Assembly (NCBI RefSeq): GCF_030272895.1
Contig: NZ_JALRNF010000073.1
Location: 1 to 9,653, forward strand
Length of the DNA stretch: 9,653 nt
Source: Pseudomonas sp. BGr12
Lineage (GTDB): Bacteria; Pseudomonadota; Gammaproteobacteria; Pseudomonadales; Pseudomonadaceae
Reading direction: 5' to 3'
Shown here piece after piece: positions 1-6,171 of this stretch. Made by a program: the position numbers and the translations under genes. Every line of letters begins with the position of its first letter. Position 1 is the first letter of the stretch. A model generated the notes under the pieces. The model searched no databases and was not told the origin of the DNA. It saw nothing but the letters and a program-made list of their open reading frames with translations.

Positions 1-27
1 GGGCCGGATGCAGGAGCAAGCGGTTTT

Positions 28-69
28 GCCTACTTTTCCCAAGAGAAAAGTAGGCCGCCGTAAAGGCGG
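28..69. repeat. Two adjacent small hairpins, possible Pseudomonas intergenic repeat
   Basis: GCCTACTTTT at 28-37 pairs perfectly with AAAAGTAGGC at 46-55 around an 8-nt loop. Next to it, CCGCC at 55-59 pairs with GGCGG at 65-69 around a 5-nt loop; the two share base 55, so they would compete slightly. Neither stem is followed by a T run on either strand, so a classical intrinsic terminator is not supported. The motif (CCTACTTTT, short spacer, AAAAGTAGG, then a GCCG-type stem) reminds me of a widespread short intergenic element in Pseudomonas genomes. That is recollection, not a search. Confidence 0.45.
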
Positions 70-120
70 AAGGGGCCAGCGGCGTCGCTGCATCGAATGG
101 ATAAGCACACCACCTCAACA

Positions 121-155
121 CCCAAGCCCAAGCCCAAGCCCAAGCCCAAGCCAAG
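121..155. repeat. Hexanucleotide tandem repeat (CCCAAG)5
   Basis: Five perfect copies of CCCAAG run from 121 to 150, followed by a partial CCAAG at 151-155; a partial CCAA-like start lies just before. The array is in noncoding DNA about 230 bp upstream of paaA. Arrays of this kind can change copy number by slippage, but no promoter element clearly flanks it, so a regulatory role is not shown. Confidence 0.85.
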
Positions 156-269
156 GATCCTAACCCCCAGGACTCCATGAAGAACCTTTTTTCCGCCTTC
201 AAAACGCCCCACCCCCTGCCCGCCAACCTGCGCACGTCGCCTGCCCCCCCGTCACCAAACCGACAAAGC

Positions 270-325
270 GATACAAAAATTTAATACGACACACAATTTA
301 GTGTTTGATATTTGTTTTTGTATCA
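270..325. promoter_or_regulatory. Nested inverted repeats, candidate operator(s)
   Basis: GATACAAAAA at 270-279 is the exact reverse complement of TTTTTGTATC at 315-324 (10 of 10, spacer 35). Inside the same region TGATA at 306-310 mirrors TATCA at 321-325 with a 10-bp spacer, and ACAC at 291-294 mirrors GTGT at 301-304 with a 6-bp spacer. All overlap or flank the promoter hexamers, where a repressor would act. The paa genes are known to be repressed by PaaX (GntR-like), relieved by phenylacetyl-CoA, but I cannot match these repeats to a remembered PaaX consensus, so the assignment is inference. Confidence 0.4.
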
Positions 326-333
326 TTTAAAAA
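297..333 (+). promoter_or_regulatory. Probable sigma-70 promoter of paaA
   Basis: This is the only AT-rich tract upstream of the operon. The best -10 hexamer is TATCAT at 321-326 (5 of 6 to TATAAT), paired with a weak -35 TTTAGT at 297-302 at 18-bp spacing. An alternative pairs a good -35, TTGATA at 305-310 (5 of 6 to TTGACA), with a poorer -10, TAAAAA at 328-333, at 17-bp spacing. Either gives a 5' leader of roughly 45-55 nt ending in the GGAGA ribosome site at 376-380. No sigma-54 type GG/GC pair was found. The location is convincing; the exact hexamers are not. Confidence 0.5.
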
Positions 334-386
334 TACAGCCATGGCCACGGCCTCCCGACAAACCCCTACAAGGCTGGAGACACAGC

Positions 387-1385
387 ATGTACGCACAACT
401 GGTTGAGACCGGCGTCAAGCGGGTCAAAGCGCTGGACGAAATGTCCCCCGAAGAGCGCGCCTTCCAAGAGAAGATCGACGCCGAAATCAAGATCGAGGCC
501 AAGAACTGGATGCCGGATGCCTACCGGCAGACCCTGATCCGCCAGATCTCCCAGCACGCCCACTCCGAGATCGTCGGCATGCTGCCGGAAGGCAACTGGG
601 TGACCCGCGCCCCGACCCTCAAGCGCAAGCTGCAGCTGATGGCCAAGATCCAGGACGAAGCCGGCCACGGCCTGTACCTGTACAGCGCCATGGAAACCCT
701 GGGCGCCGACCGCGACGAGGAAGTCGCCAAGCTGCACAGCGGCAAGGCCAAGTACTCGAGCATCTTCAACTACCCGACCCTGACCTGGGCCGACATGGGC
801 GCGGTCGGCTGGCTGGTCGACGGCGCGGCGATCGTCAACCAGGTGGTGCTGCAGCGCACCTCCTACGGCCCCTACTCGCGGGCGATGATCCGTATCTGCA
901 AGGAAGAGAGCTTCCACCAGCGCCAGGGCTACCAACTGCTGCTGACCATGATGAAAGAAGGCACCCAGGCGCAGAAGGACATGGTCCAGGACGCGATCAA
1001 CCGCCTGTGGTGGCCGGCCCTGATGATGTTCGGCCCCAGCGACGAGCATTCGCCCAACAGCGCCCAGTCGATGGCCTGGAAGATCAAGCGCCAGGGCAAC
1101 GACGAGCTGCGCCAGCGCTTCATCGACCAGACCGTGCCGCAACTGGAGCTGCTCGGCTGCACCGCGCCCGACCCGGACCTGAAGTGGAACGAAGAACGCG
1201 GCCACTACGACTTCGGTGAAATCCAGTGGCAAGAGTTCTACGACGTGCTCAAGGGCAACGGCCCGTGCAACGCCGAGCGCATCGCCACCCGCCGCAAGGC
1301 CATCGAGGACGGCGCCTGGGTGCGTGAAGCCGCCGTCGCCCACGCCCGCAAAAAACAACAAAAAGCCAAGCGCGACGCCGCTTGA
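387..1385 (+). CDS. paaA: PaaA (PaaG in Pseudomonas naming), ring 1,2-epoxidase catalytic subunit
   Basis: Catalytic alpha subunit of the phenylacetyl-CoA 1,2-epoxidase, which uses O2 and electrons from PaaE to epoxidise the aromatic ring of phenylacetyl-CoA in the cytoplasm. The 332-aa protein is a ferritin-like diiron protein: helical ExxH pairs are visible as DEAGH (E91, H94) and KEESFH (E174, H177), and the blocks [21 protein letters not shown] (41-61; E61 a likely further ligand), [15 protein letters not shown] and [17 protein letters not shown] are typical of PaaA. It has about 20 more N-terminal residues than E. coli PaaA. The ATG at 387 is chosen because GGAGA lies 6 nt upstream; a TTG at 312 in frame would add 25 unlike residues and lies in the promoter. 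The C-terminus is Lys/Gln-rich ([11 protein letters not shown]), encoded by an unusually A-rich stretch. First gene of the operon. Confidence 0.97.
   Translation: MYAQLVETGVKRVKALDEMSPEERAFQEKIDAEIKIEAKNWMPDAYRQTLIRQISQHAHSEIVGMLPEGNWVTRAPTLKRKLQLMAKIQDEAGHGLYLYSAMETLGADRDEEVAKLHSGKAKYSSIFNYPTLTWADMGAVGWLVDGAAIVNQVVLQRTSYGPYSRAMIRICKEESFHQRQGYQLLLTMMKEGTQAQKDMVQDAINRLWWPALMMFGPSDEHSPNSAQSMAWKIKRQGNDELRQRFIDQTVPQLELLGCTAPDPDLKWNEERGHYDFGEIQWQEFYDVLKGNGPCNAERIATRRKAIEDGAWVREAAVAHARKKQQKAKRDAA
1354..1361 (+). promoter_or_regulatory. Candidate Hfq/Crc (CA) motif within the paaA 3' end
   Basis: AACAACAA fits the AANAANAA catabolite-repression motif bound by Hfq with Crc in Pseudomonas. It sits in an A-rich run (1350-1364) inside the last codons of paaA, about 50 nt before the paaB start. 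Lys AAA and Gln CAA codons are used here although AAG and CAG are preferred elsewhere in the gene. These motifs normally act near ribosome sites, so this distance weakens the case. Confidence 0.3.
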
Positions 1386-1412
1386 TTCGCCCCTGATCTG
1401 GAGAGTCCCGCC

Positions 1413-1694
1413 ATGTCCGAATGGACCCTGTTCGAAGTTTTCGTGCGCAGCAAGCACGGCCTCAACCACAAGCACGTCGGTAGCGTGCATGCCGCCGACC
1501 CGGCAATGGCCATCGAGAATGCCCGCGAGCTGTACACCCGCCGCAACGAGGGCGTGAGCCTGTGGGTGGTGCCCTCGGCGCTGATCACCGCCTCGTCGCC
1601 GGACGAGAAAGACCCGCTGTTCGTGCCTTCGGAAGACAAGGTCTACCGCCACGCCAGCTTCTACGAGCTGCCGGCCGAAGTCGGTCACATGTGA
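1413..1694 (+). CDS. paaB: PaaB (PaaH), phenylacetyl-CoA epoxidase small subunit
   Basis: Small non-catalytic subunit of the epoxidase; in the E. coli system it is needed for the active complex and bridges PaaAC units. The 93-aa protein starts MSEWTLFEVFVRSKHGLNHK and keeps the family pattern HVGSVHAADP (21-30) followed by NARELYTRRNEGVSLWVVPS (36-55), with no signal peptide or membrane segment. Its length equals the usual size for the family (about 95 aa). It lies 27 nt after paaA, and GGAGAG at 1400-1405 precedes the ATG at a normal distance. Confidence 0.96.
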   Translation: MSEWTLFEVFVRSKHGLNHKHVGSVHAADPAMAIENARELYTRRNEGVSLWVVPSALITASSPDEKDPLFVPSEDKVYRHASFYELPAEVGHM

Positions 1695-1704
1695 GGCCAC
1701 TGCC

Positions 1705-2466
1705 ATGAACCAACGTGATGACCTCATCCAATACCTGCTGCGCCTGGGCGACAGCGCCCTGATCCAGGGCCAGCGCCTGTGCGAATGGTGCGGCAAGGCC
1801 CCGGCACTGGAAGAAGAACTGGCGCTGATGAACATCGGCCTCGACCTGGTCGGCCAGGCGCGCAACTGGCTGGACTACGCCGCCGAGCTGCTGGCCGACG
1901 GCCGCGACGCCGACCACCTGGCGTTCCGCCGTGACGAGCGCGCCTACCGCAACCTGCTGCTGGTCGAACAACCCAACGGCGACTACGCGGTGACCATCGT
2001 CAAGCAGTTCCTCTACGACGCCTGGCACTTCCAGGTGCTGAGCGCCCTCAGCAGCTCCAGCGATGAACGCGTCGCCGGCATCGCCGCCAAGGCACTGAAG
2101 GAAGTCACCTACCACCTGCGCCGCTCCGGCGAGTGGGTCGAGCGCCTGGGCGACGGCACCGAGGAAAGCCACCGGCGCATGCTGGCGGCGATCGAGCAGG
2201 TCTGGCGCTTCAGCGTCGAGCTGGTCGATGGCGACGACGTCGAGCAACGCCTGGCCGAGGCCGGTATCGCCCCACAACCGGAGGAAATCGCCAGCGCCTG
2301 GCGCGCCAAGGTCGACGAGGTGTTCACCTGGGCCACCCTGCCGGTACCGGCAGCGCCCAGCCACTTCTACCTCAGCGGGCGCACCGGCGTGCACAGCGAG
2401 CACCTGGGCATCCTGCTGGCCGAAATGCAGTTCCTGCAGCGAGCCCATCCCAATGCGACCTGGTGA
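1705..2466 (+). CDS. paaC: PaaC (PaaI), phenylacetyl-CoA epoxidase structural subunit
   Basis: Structural beta subunit that pairs with PaaA in the epoxidase core. The 253-aa protein has the same ferritin-like helical fold by family; EEELALMNIGLDLVGQARNW (36-55), VTIVKQFLYDAWHFQVLSAL (96-115) and KALKEVTYHLRRSGEWVERL (129-148) are characteristic. The helix that carries ExxH in PaaA reads EVTYH (133-137) here, so the spacing for a standard diiron site is lost, in line with a non-catalytic role. Length matches E. coli PaaC (about 248 aa). It begins 10 nt after paaB (GAGG at 1694-1697 as ribosome site) and its last 14 nt overlap the start of paaD, suggesting translational coupling. Confidence 0.96.
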   Translation: MNQRDDLIQYLLRLGDSALIQGQRLCEWCGKAPALEEELALMNIGLDLVGQARNWLDYAAELLADGRDADHLAFRRDERAYRNLLLVEQPNGDYAVTIVKQFLYDAWHFQVLSALSSSSDERVAGIAAKALKEVTYHLRRSGEWVERLGDGTEESHRRMLAAIEQVWRFSVELVDGDDVEQRLAEAGIAPQPEEIASAWRAKVDEVFTWATLPVPAAPSHFYLSGRTGVHSEHLGILLAEMQFLQRAHPNATW

Positions 2467-2986
2467 GCTGATCGCCAGCGACCTCGGTGCGCGCCCGCTC
2501 CAGGCCAACGACCTGGAGCAGGCCTGGGCCGTGCTCGGCGCGGTGATGGACCCGGAAGTGCCGGTGGTCAGCGTGGTCGACCTGGGCATCGTGCGCGACC
2601 TCGACTGGCAAGCCGGCCACTTGCATGTGGTGGTCACCCCGACCTACTCCGGCTGCCCGGCCACCGAGGTGATCGAGCAGGACATCGCCACCGCACTGCA
2701 ACAGGCAGGCTTTGCCGCGCCGCAACTGGAGCGCCGGCTGACGCCGGCGTGGACCACCGACTGGATCAGCGACAGCGGCCGCGAGCGCCTGCGCGCCTAC
2801 GGCATTGCCCCGCCGGCCGGCAGTACCAGCAAACGCAGCCTGCTCGGTGAGCGCGATGCGGTGTGCTGCCCGCAATGCGGCAGCGCCCACACCGAACGCC
2901 TGAGCGAATTCGGCTCGACGGCCTGCAAGGCGCTGTACCGCTGCGTCGACTGCCGTGAGCCTTTCGACTACTTCAAGTGCATCTGA
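2453..2986 (+). CDS. paaD: PaaD (PaaJ), MIP18/DUF59-type epoxidase maturation protein
   Basis: Required in vivo for phenylacetate ring epoxidation but not part of the purified PaaABCE catalyst; by family it probably helps assemble or repair metal centres. The 177-aa protein has an N-terminal DUF59/MIP18 domain (about 20-100) with DPEVPVVSVVDLGIV (33-47) and TPTYSGCPATEV (62-73, conserved C68). A C-terminal zinc-ribbon-like part follows: CCPQCGS (138-144), C158, CVDC (164-167) and C176 in the ending FDYFKCI. The ATG at 2453 gives the expected length and the usual N-terminus (MRPGELIASDLG), overlapping paaC by 14 nt; only a weak purine patch (GCGAG, 2439-2443) precedes it, so initiation probably depends on paaC translation. 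A frame reaching back to 2228 is open but is only paaC shadow. Confidence 0.94.
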   Translation: MRPGELIASDLGARPLQANDLEQAWAVLGAVMDPEVPVVSVVDLGIVRDLDWQAGHLHVVVTPTYSGCPATEVIEQDIATALQQAGFAAPQLERRLTPAWTTDWISDSGRERLRAYGIAPPAGSTSKRSLLGERDAVCCPQCGSAHTERLSEFGSTACKALYRCVDCREPFDYFKCI

Positions 2987-3011
2987 GCAGCCTGCTGCCG
3001 GAGACAAGACA

Positions 3012-4088
3012 ATGAGCAAGTTCCACAGCCTGAAGATTAAAGAAGTACGCCCGGAGACCCGCGATGCGGTGTCGATCGCTTTCGACGTGCCGGCCGAGCT
3101 GAGCGACGATTTCGCCTTCACCCAGGGCCAGCACCTGGTGATGCGTGCCCACCTCGATGGCGCCGAAGTACGCCGCTCCTACTCGATCTGCACCGGCGTC
3201 AACGACGGCGAGCTGCGCGTGGCGATCAAGCGGGTGCCCGGCGGGCTGTTCTCCGCCTATGCCAACGACAGCCTCAAGGCCGGCCAGACCCTGGAAGTGA
3301 TGCCGCCGTCCGGTCACTTCTACGTGCCCCTGGACGCCGCGCGCCACGGCCGTTACCTGGCAGTGGCCGCCGGCAGCGGCATCACGCCGATCCTGTCGAT
3401 CATCAAGACCACCCTGGAACGCGAACCGCACAGCAGCTTCACCCTGCTCTACGGCAACCGCTCGAGCAACTCGGCGCTGTTTCGCGAGCAGCTCGAAGAC
3501 CTGAAGAACCGCTACCTGCAGCGCCTCAACCTGATCTTCGTGTTCAGCCGCGAGCAACAGGATGTCGACCTCTACAACGGTCGCATCGACGCCGATAAAT
3601 GCGGCCAGCTGTTCAGCCGCTGGCTCGACGTCAAGGCGCTGGACGCCGCCTTTATCTGCGGCCCGCAGGCGATGACCGAAACCGTGCGCGACCAGCTCAA
3701 GGCCAACGGCATGGCCGCCGAGCGCATCCATTTCGAACTGTTCGCCGCCGTCGGCAGCACGCACAAACGCGAAGCGCGCCAGGCCGCCGCCCAGGTCGAC
3801 AGCGCCAAGAGCCAGATCACCGTGATCAGCGACGGTCGCGAGCTGTCCTTCGAGCTGGCGCGCAACAGCGCCAGCGTGCTCGACGCCGGCAACGAGCACG
3901 GCGCCGAACTGCCCTACTCGTGCAAGGCCGGGGTGTGCTCGACCTGCAAGTGCAAGGTGGTCGAAGGCGAGGTGGAGATGGACAGCAACTTCGCCCTCGA
4001 GGACTACGAGGTGGCGGCCGGCTACGTGCTGTCCTGCCAGGCCTTCCCGATTAGCGACAAGGTCGTACTCGACTTCGACCAGCTCTGA
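3012..4088 (+). CDS. paaE: PaaE (PaaK), epoxidase NAD(P)H reductase
   Basis: Electron-transfer subunit that passes electrons from NADPH through FAD and a 2Fe-2S centre to the PaaA diiron site. The 358-aa protein has a ferredoxin reductase-like FAD domain (about 3-105; FAD motif RSYS at 55-58), an NAD(P) domain (about 113-245; GSGITP at 121-126, CGPQAM at 216-221), a linker, and a C-terminal plant-type ferredoxin domain (268-358) with C304, C309, C312 and C342 as the four cluster ligands. Length matches E. coli PaaE (about 356). The ATG at 3012 has GGAGA at 3000-3004 in front, 25 nt after paaD. It is the last of the five epoxidase genes; a hairpin follows. Confidence 0.97.
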   Translation: MSKFHSLKIKEVRPETRDAVSIAFDVPAELSDDFAFTQGQHLVMRAHLDGAEVRRSYSICTGVNDGELRVAIKRVPGGLFSAYANDSLKAGQTLEVMPPSGHFYVPLDAARHGRYLAVAAGSGITPILSIIKTTLEREPHSSFTLLYGNRSSNSALFREQLEDLKNRYLQRLNLIFVFSREQQDVDLYNGRIDADKCGQLFSRWLDVKALDAAFICGPQAMTETVRDQLKANGMAAERIHFELFAAVGSTHKREARQAAAQVDSAKSQITVISDGRELSFELARNSASVLDAGNEHGAELPYSCKAGVCSTCKCKVVEGEVEMDSNFALEDYEVAAGYVLSCQAFPISDKVVLDFDQL

Positions 4089-4101
4089 CCGCTCCAGCTG
4101 C

Positions 4102-4132
4102 TGCAGGCGCTACCCGCGAGGTGGCGCCTGCA
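4102..4132 (+). terminator. Strong hairpin after paaE, possible attenuator
   Basis: TGCAGGCGCTAC at 4102-4113 pairs with GTGGCGCCTGCA at 4121-4132: 12 pairs including one G-T, loop of 7. It begins 14 nt after the paaE stop. No T run follows, so full intrinsic termination is unlikely; partial termination, mRNA end protection of the epoxidase transcript, or a REP-like remnant are all possible. Confidence 0.5.
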
Positions 4133-4178
4133 CGGCCAGGGCTTGCCGTACTTCTGAAAACAACGTCTCGACAATCAC

Positions 4179-4186
4179 AACAAGAG
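4179..4186 (+). promoter_or_regulatory. Near-match Hfq/Crc motif at the DUF485 gene ribosome site
   Basis: AACAAGAG matches AANAANAA at 7 of 8 required and free positions taken together (last A is G) and overlaps the purine-rich ribosome site AAGAGAG (4182-4188) of the downstream gene. Position is right for Hfq/Crc action, the sequence is imperfect. Confidence 0.25.
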
Positions 4187-4197
4187 AGCGCGCAACC

Positions 4198-4506
4198 ATG
4201 ACCCCACAAGACCCCGAACGTCTCCGGCAGCACCCGGACTTCATCCAGCTGGTACGCCGCAAACAGCGCCTGACATGGTCGTTGACCCTGGCGATGCTGG
4301 CGATCTACTACGGCTTCGTGCTGTTGATGGCGTTTGCCCCGGGCGTATTGAGCCAGTCGCTCAACGGCGGTGCCACCAGCATCGGCATTCCGCTGGCCGT
4401 GGTGGTGATCCTGCTCTCGTTCGTCCTCACCGCCTACTACGTACGCCAGACCAACCAGGTGTTCGACCCGCTGGTCGCCAAACTGCAGCAGGAGAGCCAG
4501 CAATGA
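4198..4506 (+). CDS. DUF485 (YjcH-like) small inner-membrane protein
   Basis: A 102-aa protein of the DUF485 family, the small partner usually encoded just before SSS acetate/organic acid symporters (yjcH-actP in E. coli). It shows the family's N-terminal pattern [19 protein letters not shown] (12-30), then two hydrophobic segments, about 27-48 and 61-82, joined by a loop with FAPGVLSQ, and ends in a polar tail after [12 protein letters not shown]. Both termini are predicted cytoplasmic by charge. Its molecular role is not known to me; the strict pairing suggests it aids the permease. AAGAGAG at 4182-4188 is the ribosome site. It follows paaE by 109 nt and its stop overlaps the permease start by 4 nt (ATGA), a sign of tight coupling. 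Confidence 0.93.
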   Translation: MTPQDPERLRQHPDFIQLVRRKQRLTWSLTLAMLAIYYGFVLLMAFAPGVLSQSLNGGATSIGIPLAVVVILLSFVLTAYYVRQTNQVFDPLVAKLQQESQQ

Positions 4507-6149
4507 AGACCTCTCACCTGCTGTTGCTGGGCGCCGGCCTGTTGTCCAGCGGTGCCGCCCTGGCCGCTGAAACGGCCGCACGGCCCCTGAACTGGAACGC
4601 CATCGGCATGTTCCTGGTGTTCGTCCTGTTCACCCTTGGCATCACCCGCTGGGCCGCCCTGCGCACCCGCTCGGCCAGCGACTTCTACACCGCCGGCGGC
4701 GGTATCAGCGGCCTGCAGAACGGCCTGGCGATCGCCGGCGACATGATCAGCGCCGCCTCGTTCCTGGGCATCTCGGCGATGATCTTCATGGCCGGCTACG
4801 ATGGCCTGCTCTACTCCCTGGGCGTCGTCGCCGCCTGGCCGATCATCCTGTTCCTGATTGCCGAACGGCTGCGCAACCTGGGCAAGTACACCTTCGCCGA
4901 CGTGGTCTCCTACCGTCTGGAGCAAGCCCCGATCCGCATCGTCGCCGCGGTGGGCACCCTGATCGTGGCGCTGATGTACCTGACCGCGCAGATGGTCGGT
5001 GCCGGCAAGCTGATCGAACTGCTGTTCGGCATCAGCTACCTGCAGGCGGTACTGCTGGTTGGCGTGCTGATCGTCTTCTATGTGACCTTCGGCGGCATGC
5101 TCGCCACCACCTGGGTACAGATCACCAAGGCGGTGATGCTGCTCTCCGGCGCCACCTTCATGGCCTACACCGTGCTCAAGCACTTCGGCTTCAGCACCGA
5201 GGCGATGTTCGCCGGCGCTGCCGCCGTGCATGCCAAGGGTCAGGCGATCATGGCCCCGGGCGGGCTGCTGAGCAATCCGATCGACACCCTCTCGCTGGCG
5301 GTCGGCATGATGTTCGGCACTGCCGGCCTGCCGCACATCCTGATGCGCTTCTTCACCGTCAAGGATGCCCGCGAAGCGCGCAAGAGCGTGCTCTACGCCA
5401 CCGGCTTCATCGGCTATTTCTATGTACTGCTGATCGCCATCGGCTTCGGCGCCATCGTCATGGTCGGCACCGACCCGGCCTTCCGCGACGCCAACGGCGC
5501 CATTATCGGCGGCGGCAACATGGTTGCCGTGCACCTGGCCCAGGCGGTGGGCGGCAACCTGTTCCTCGGCTTCATCTGCGCGGTGGCCTTCGCCACCATC
5601 CTCGCCGTGGTCGCGGGCCTGGCGCTGTCCGGCGCCTCGGCGGTGGCCCACGACCTGTACGCCTGCGTGATCCGCAAGGGCCAGGCCAGCGAGCGTGAGG
5701 AAATGCGCATGTCACGCATCGCCACCCTGGTCATCGGCGTGCTGGCGGTGATCCTCGGCCTGCTGTTCGAGTCGCAGAACATTGCCTTCCTGTCCGGCCT
5801 GGTGCTGGCCATCGCCGCCTCGGTCAACTTCCCGGTGCTGTTCCTGTCGATGTTCTGGAAGGGCCTGACCACCCGTGGCGCGGTTGCCGGCAGCCTGGTC
5901 GGCCTTAGCTCTGCCGTCGTCCTGCTGGTGCTGAGCCCGGTGGTCTGGGTCGGCTTGCTGCACCATGAACGCGCACTGTTCCCCTACTCGAACCCGGCGC
6001 TGTTCTCCATGACCCTGGCGTTCCTCGGCGCCTGGCTGTTCTCGGTAACCGACCGCTCGGCGCGTGCGCAAACCGAGCGTGGCCGCTACCTGGCCCAGTT
6101 CATCCGCTCCATGACCGGCATCGGCGCAGCTGCCGCCAGCCGCCACTGA
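4503..6149 (+). CDS. paaL: SSS-family permease, probable phenylacetate uptake (PaaL/PhaJ, ActP-like)
   Basis: Inner-membrane solute:sodium symporter family carrier, 548 aa, the length of E. coli ActP. An N-terminal signal-like segment (1-22, ending AALA) precedes a mature region rich in hydrophobic helices, about 13 in all by eye. Family marks are [21 protein letters not shown] (60-80), [13 protein letters not shown] (83-95) and the SSS signature ending YVTFGGMLA (193-201). By sequence alone it could be called an acetate permease; the position inside the phenylacetate cluster, beside the porin, matches the P. putida phaJ/paaL genes shown to serve phenylacetate uptake, hence this call. Substrate is inference. 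The ATG at 4503 overlaps the DUF485 stop, with AGGAGAG at 4490-4496 (inside the upstream gene) as ribosome site. Confidence 0.9.
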   Translation: MKTSHLLLLGAGLLSSGAALAAETAARPLNWNAIGMFLVFVLFTLGITRWAALRTRSASDFYTAGGGISGLQNGLAIAGDMISAASFLGISAMIFMAGYDGLLYSLGVVAAWPIILFLIAERLRNLGKYTFADVVSYRLEQAPIRIVAAVGTLIVALMYLTAQMVGAGKLIELLFGISYLQAVLLVGVLIVFYVTFGGMLATTWVQITKAVMLLSGATFMAYTVLKHFGFSTEAMFAGAAAVHAKGQAIMAPGGLLSNPIDTLSLAVGMMFGTAGLPHILMRFFTVKDAREARKSVLYATGFIGYFYVLLIAIGFGAIVMVGTDPAFRDANGAIIGGGNMVAVHLAQAVGGNLFLGFICAVAFATILAVVAGLALSGASAVAHDLYACVIRKGQASEREEMRMSRIATLVIGVLAVILGLLFESQNIAFLSGLVLAIAASVNFPVLFLSMFWKGLTTRGAVAGSLVGLSSAVVLLVLSPVVWVGLLHHERALFPYSNPALFSMTLAFLGAWLFSVTDRSARAQTERGRYLAQFIRSMTGIGAAAASRH

Positions 6150-6163
6150 AACAACGGAACCAT

Positions 6164-6171
6164 AATAACAA
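6164..6171 (+). promoter_or_regulatory. Candidate Hfq/Crc (CA) motif at the porin start codon
   Basis: AATAACAA matches AANAANAA perfectly and its last A is the first base of the porin ATG. Such motifs at start sites let Hfq with Crc block translation when preferred carbon sources are present. A second, poorer AACAACGG lies at 6150-6157. The gene's own ribosome site is only GGAA at 6156-6159, spaced 11 nt from the start, so initiation looks weak and controllable. Confidence 0.45.

Larger units (their letters stand above)
1..386. other. Upstream noncoding region before paaA
   Basis: No convincing gene is seen in this stretch. It changes character along its length. The first 70 bases hold two adjacent hairpins, 121-155 hold a hexanucleotide repeat, 180-260 are C-rich, and from about 265 to 336 the sequence becomes AT-rich, unlike anything else in the window, as expected for a promoter. 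AAGGCGGAA at 63-71 recurs as its reverse complement TTCCGCCTT at 191-199. A 60-codon minus-strand reading frame at 30-212 is mostly the low-complexity translation of the repeat (Gly-Leu alternation) and is not called as a gene. The ligase gene that often lies beside this operon in Pseudomonas is not visible within these 386 bases. Confidence 0.7.

Noticed and set aside
121..155. CRISPR-like array
   Set aside because: The units are only 6 bp with no spacers; it is a simple tandem repeat.
30..212. Minus-strand 60-codon frame in the upstream region
   Set aside because: Its middle is only the translated hexanucleotide repeat (Gly-Leu alternation), there is no good ribosome site, and the end lies in the hairpin pair.
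312..386. Upstream TTG start for paaA giving a 357-aa protein
   Set aside because: The added 25 residues resemble no PaaA N-terminus, the codon lies within the promoter, and the GGAGA site at 376-380 clearly serves the ATG at 387.
366..1865. Long open frame (499 codons) on the minus strand opposite paaA and paaB
   Set aside because: It is the antisense shadow of high-GC genes: low-complexity Ala/Val/Gly/His/Gln composition, no family recognised, and it spans two well-supported genes.
4143..4175. Possible separate promoter before the DUF485 gene (TTGCCG and GACAAT)
   Set aside because: The spacing is 21 bp and both hexamers match poorly; not enough to call a promoter.
4503..6149. Calling the permease a plain acetate permease (ActP)
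   Set aside because: Sequence similarity alone would allow it, but the gene is enclosed by phenylacetate genes and adjoins a PhaK-type porin, so phenylacetate uptake is more likely; acetate transport is not excluded.
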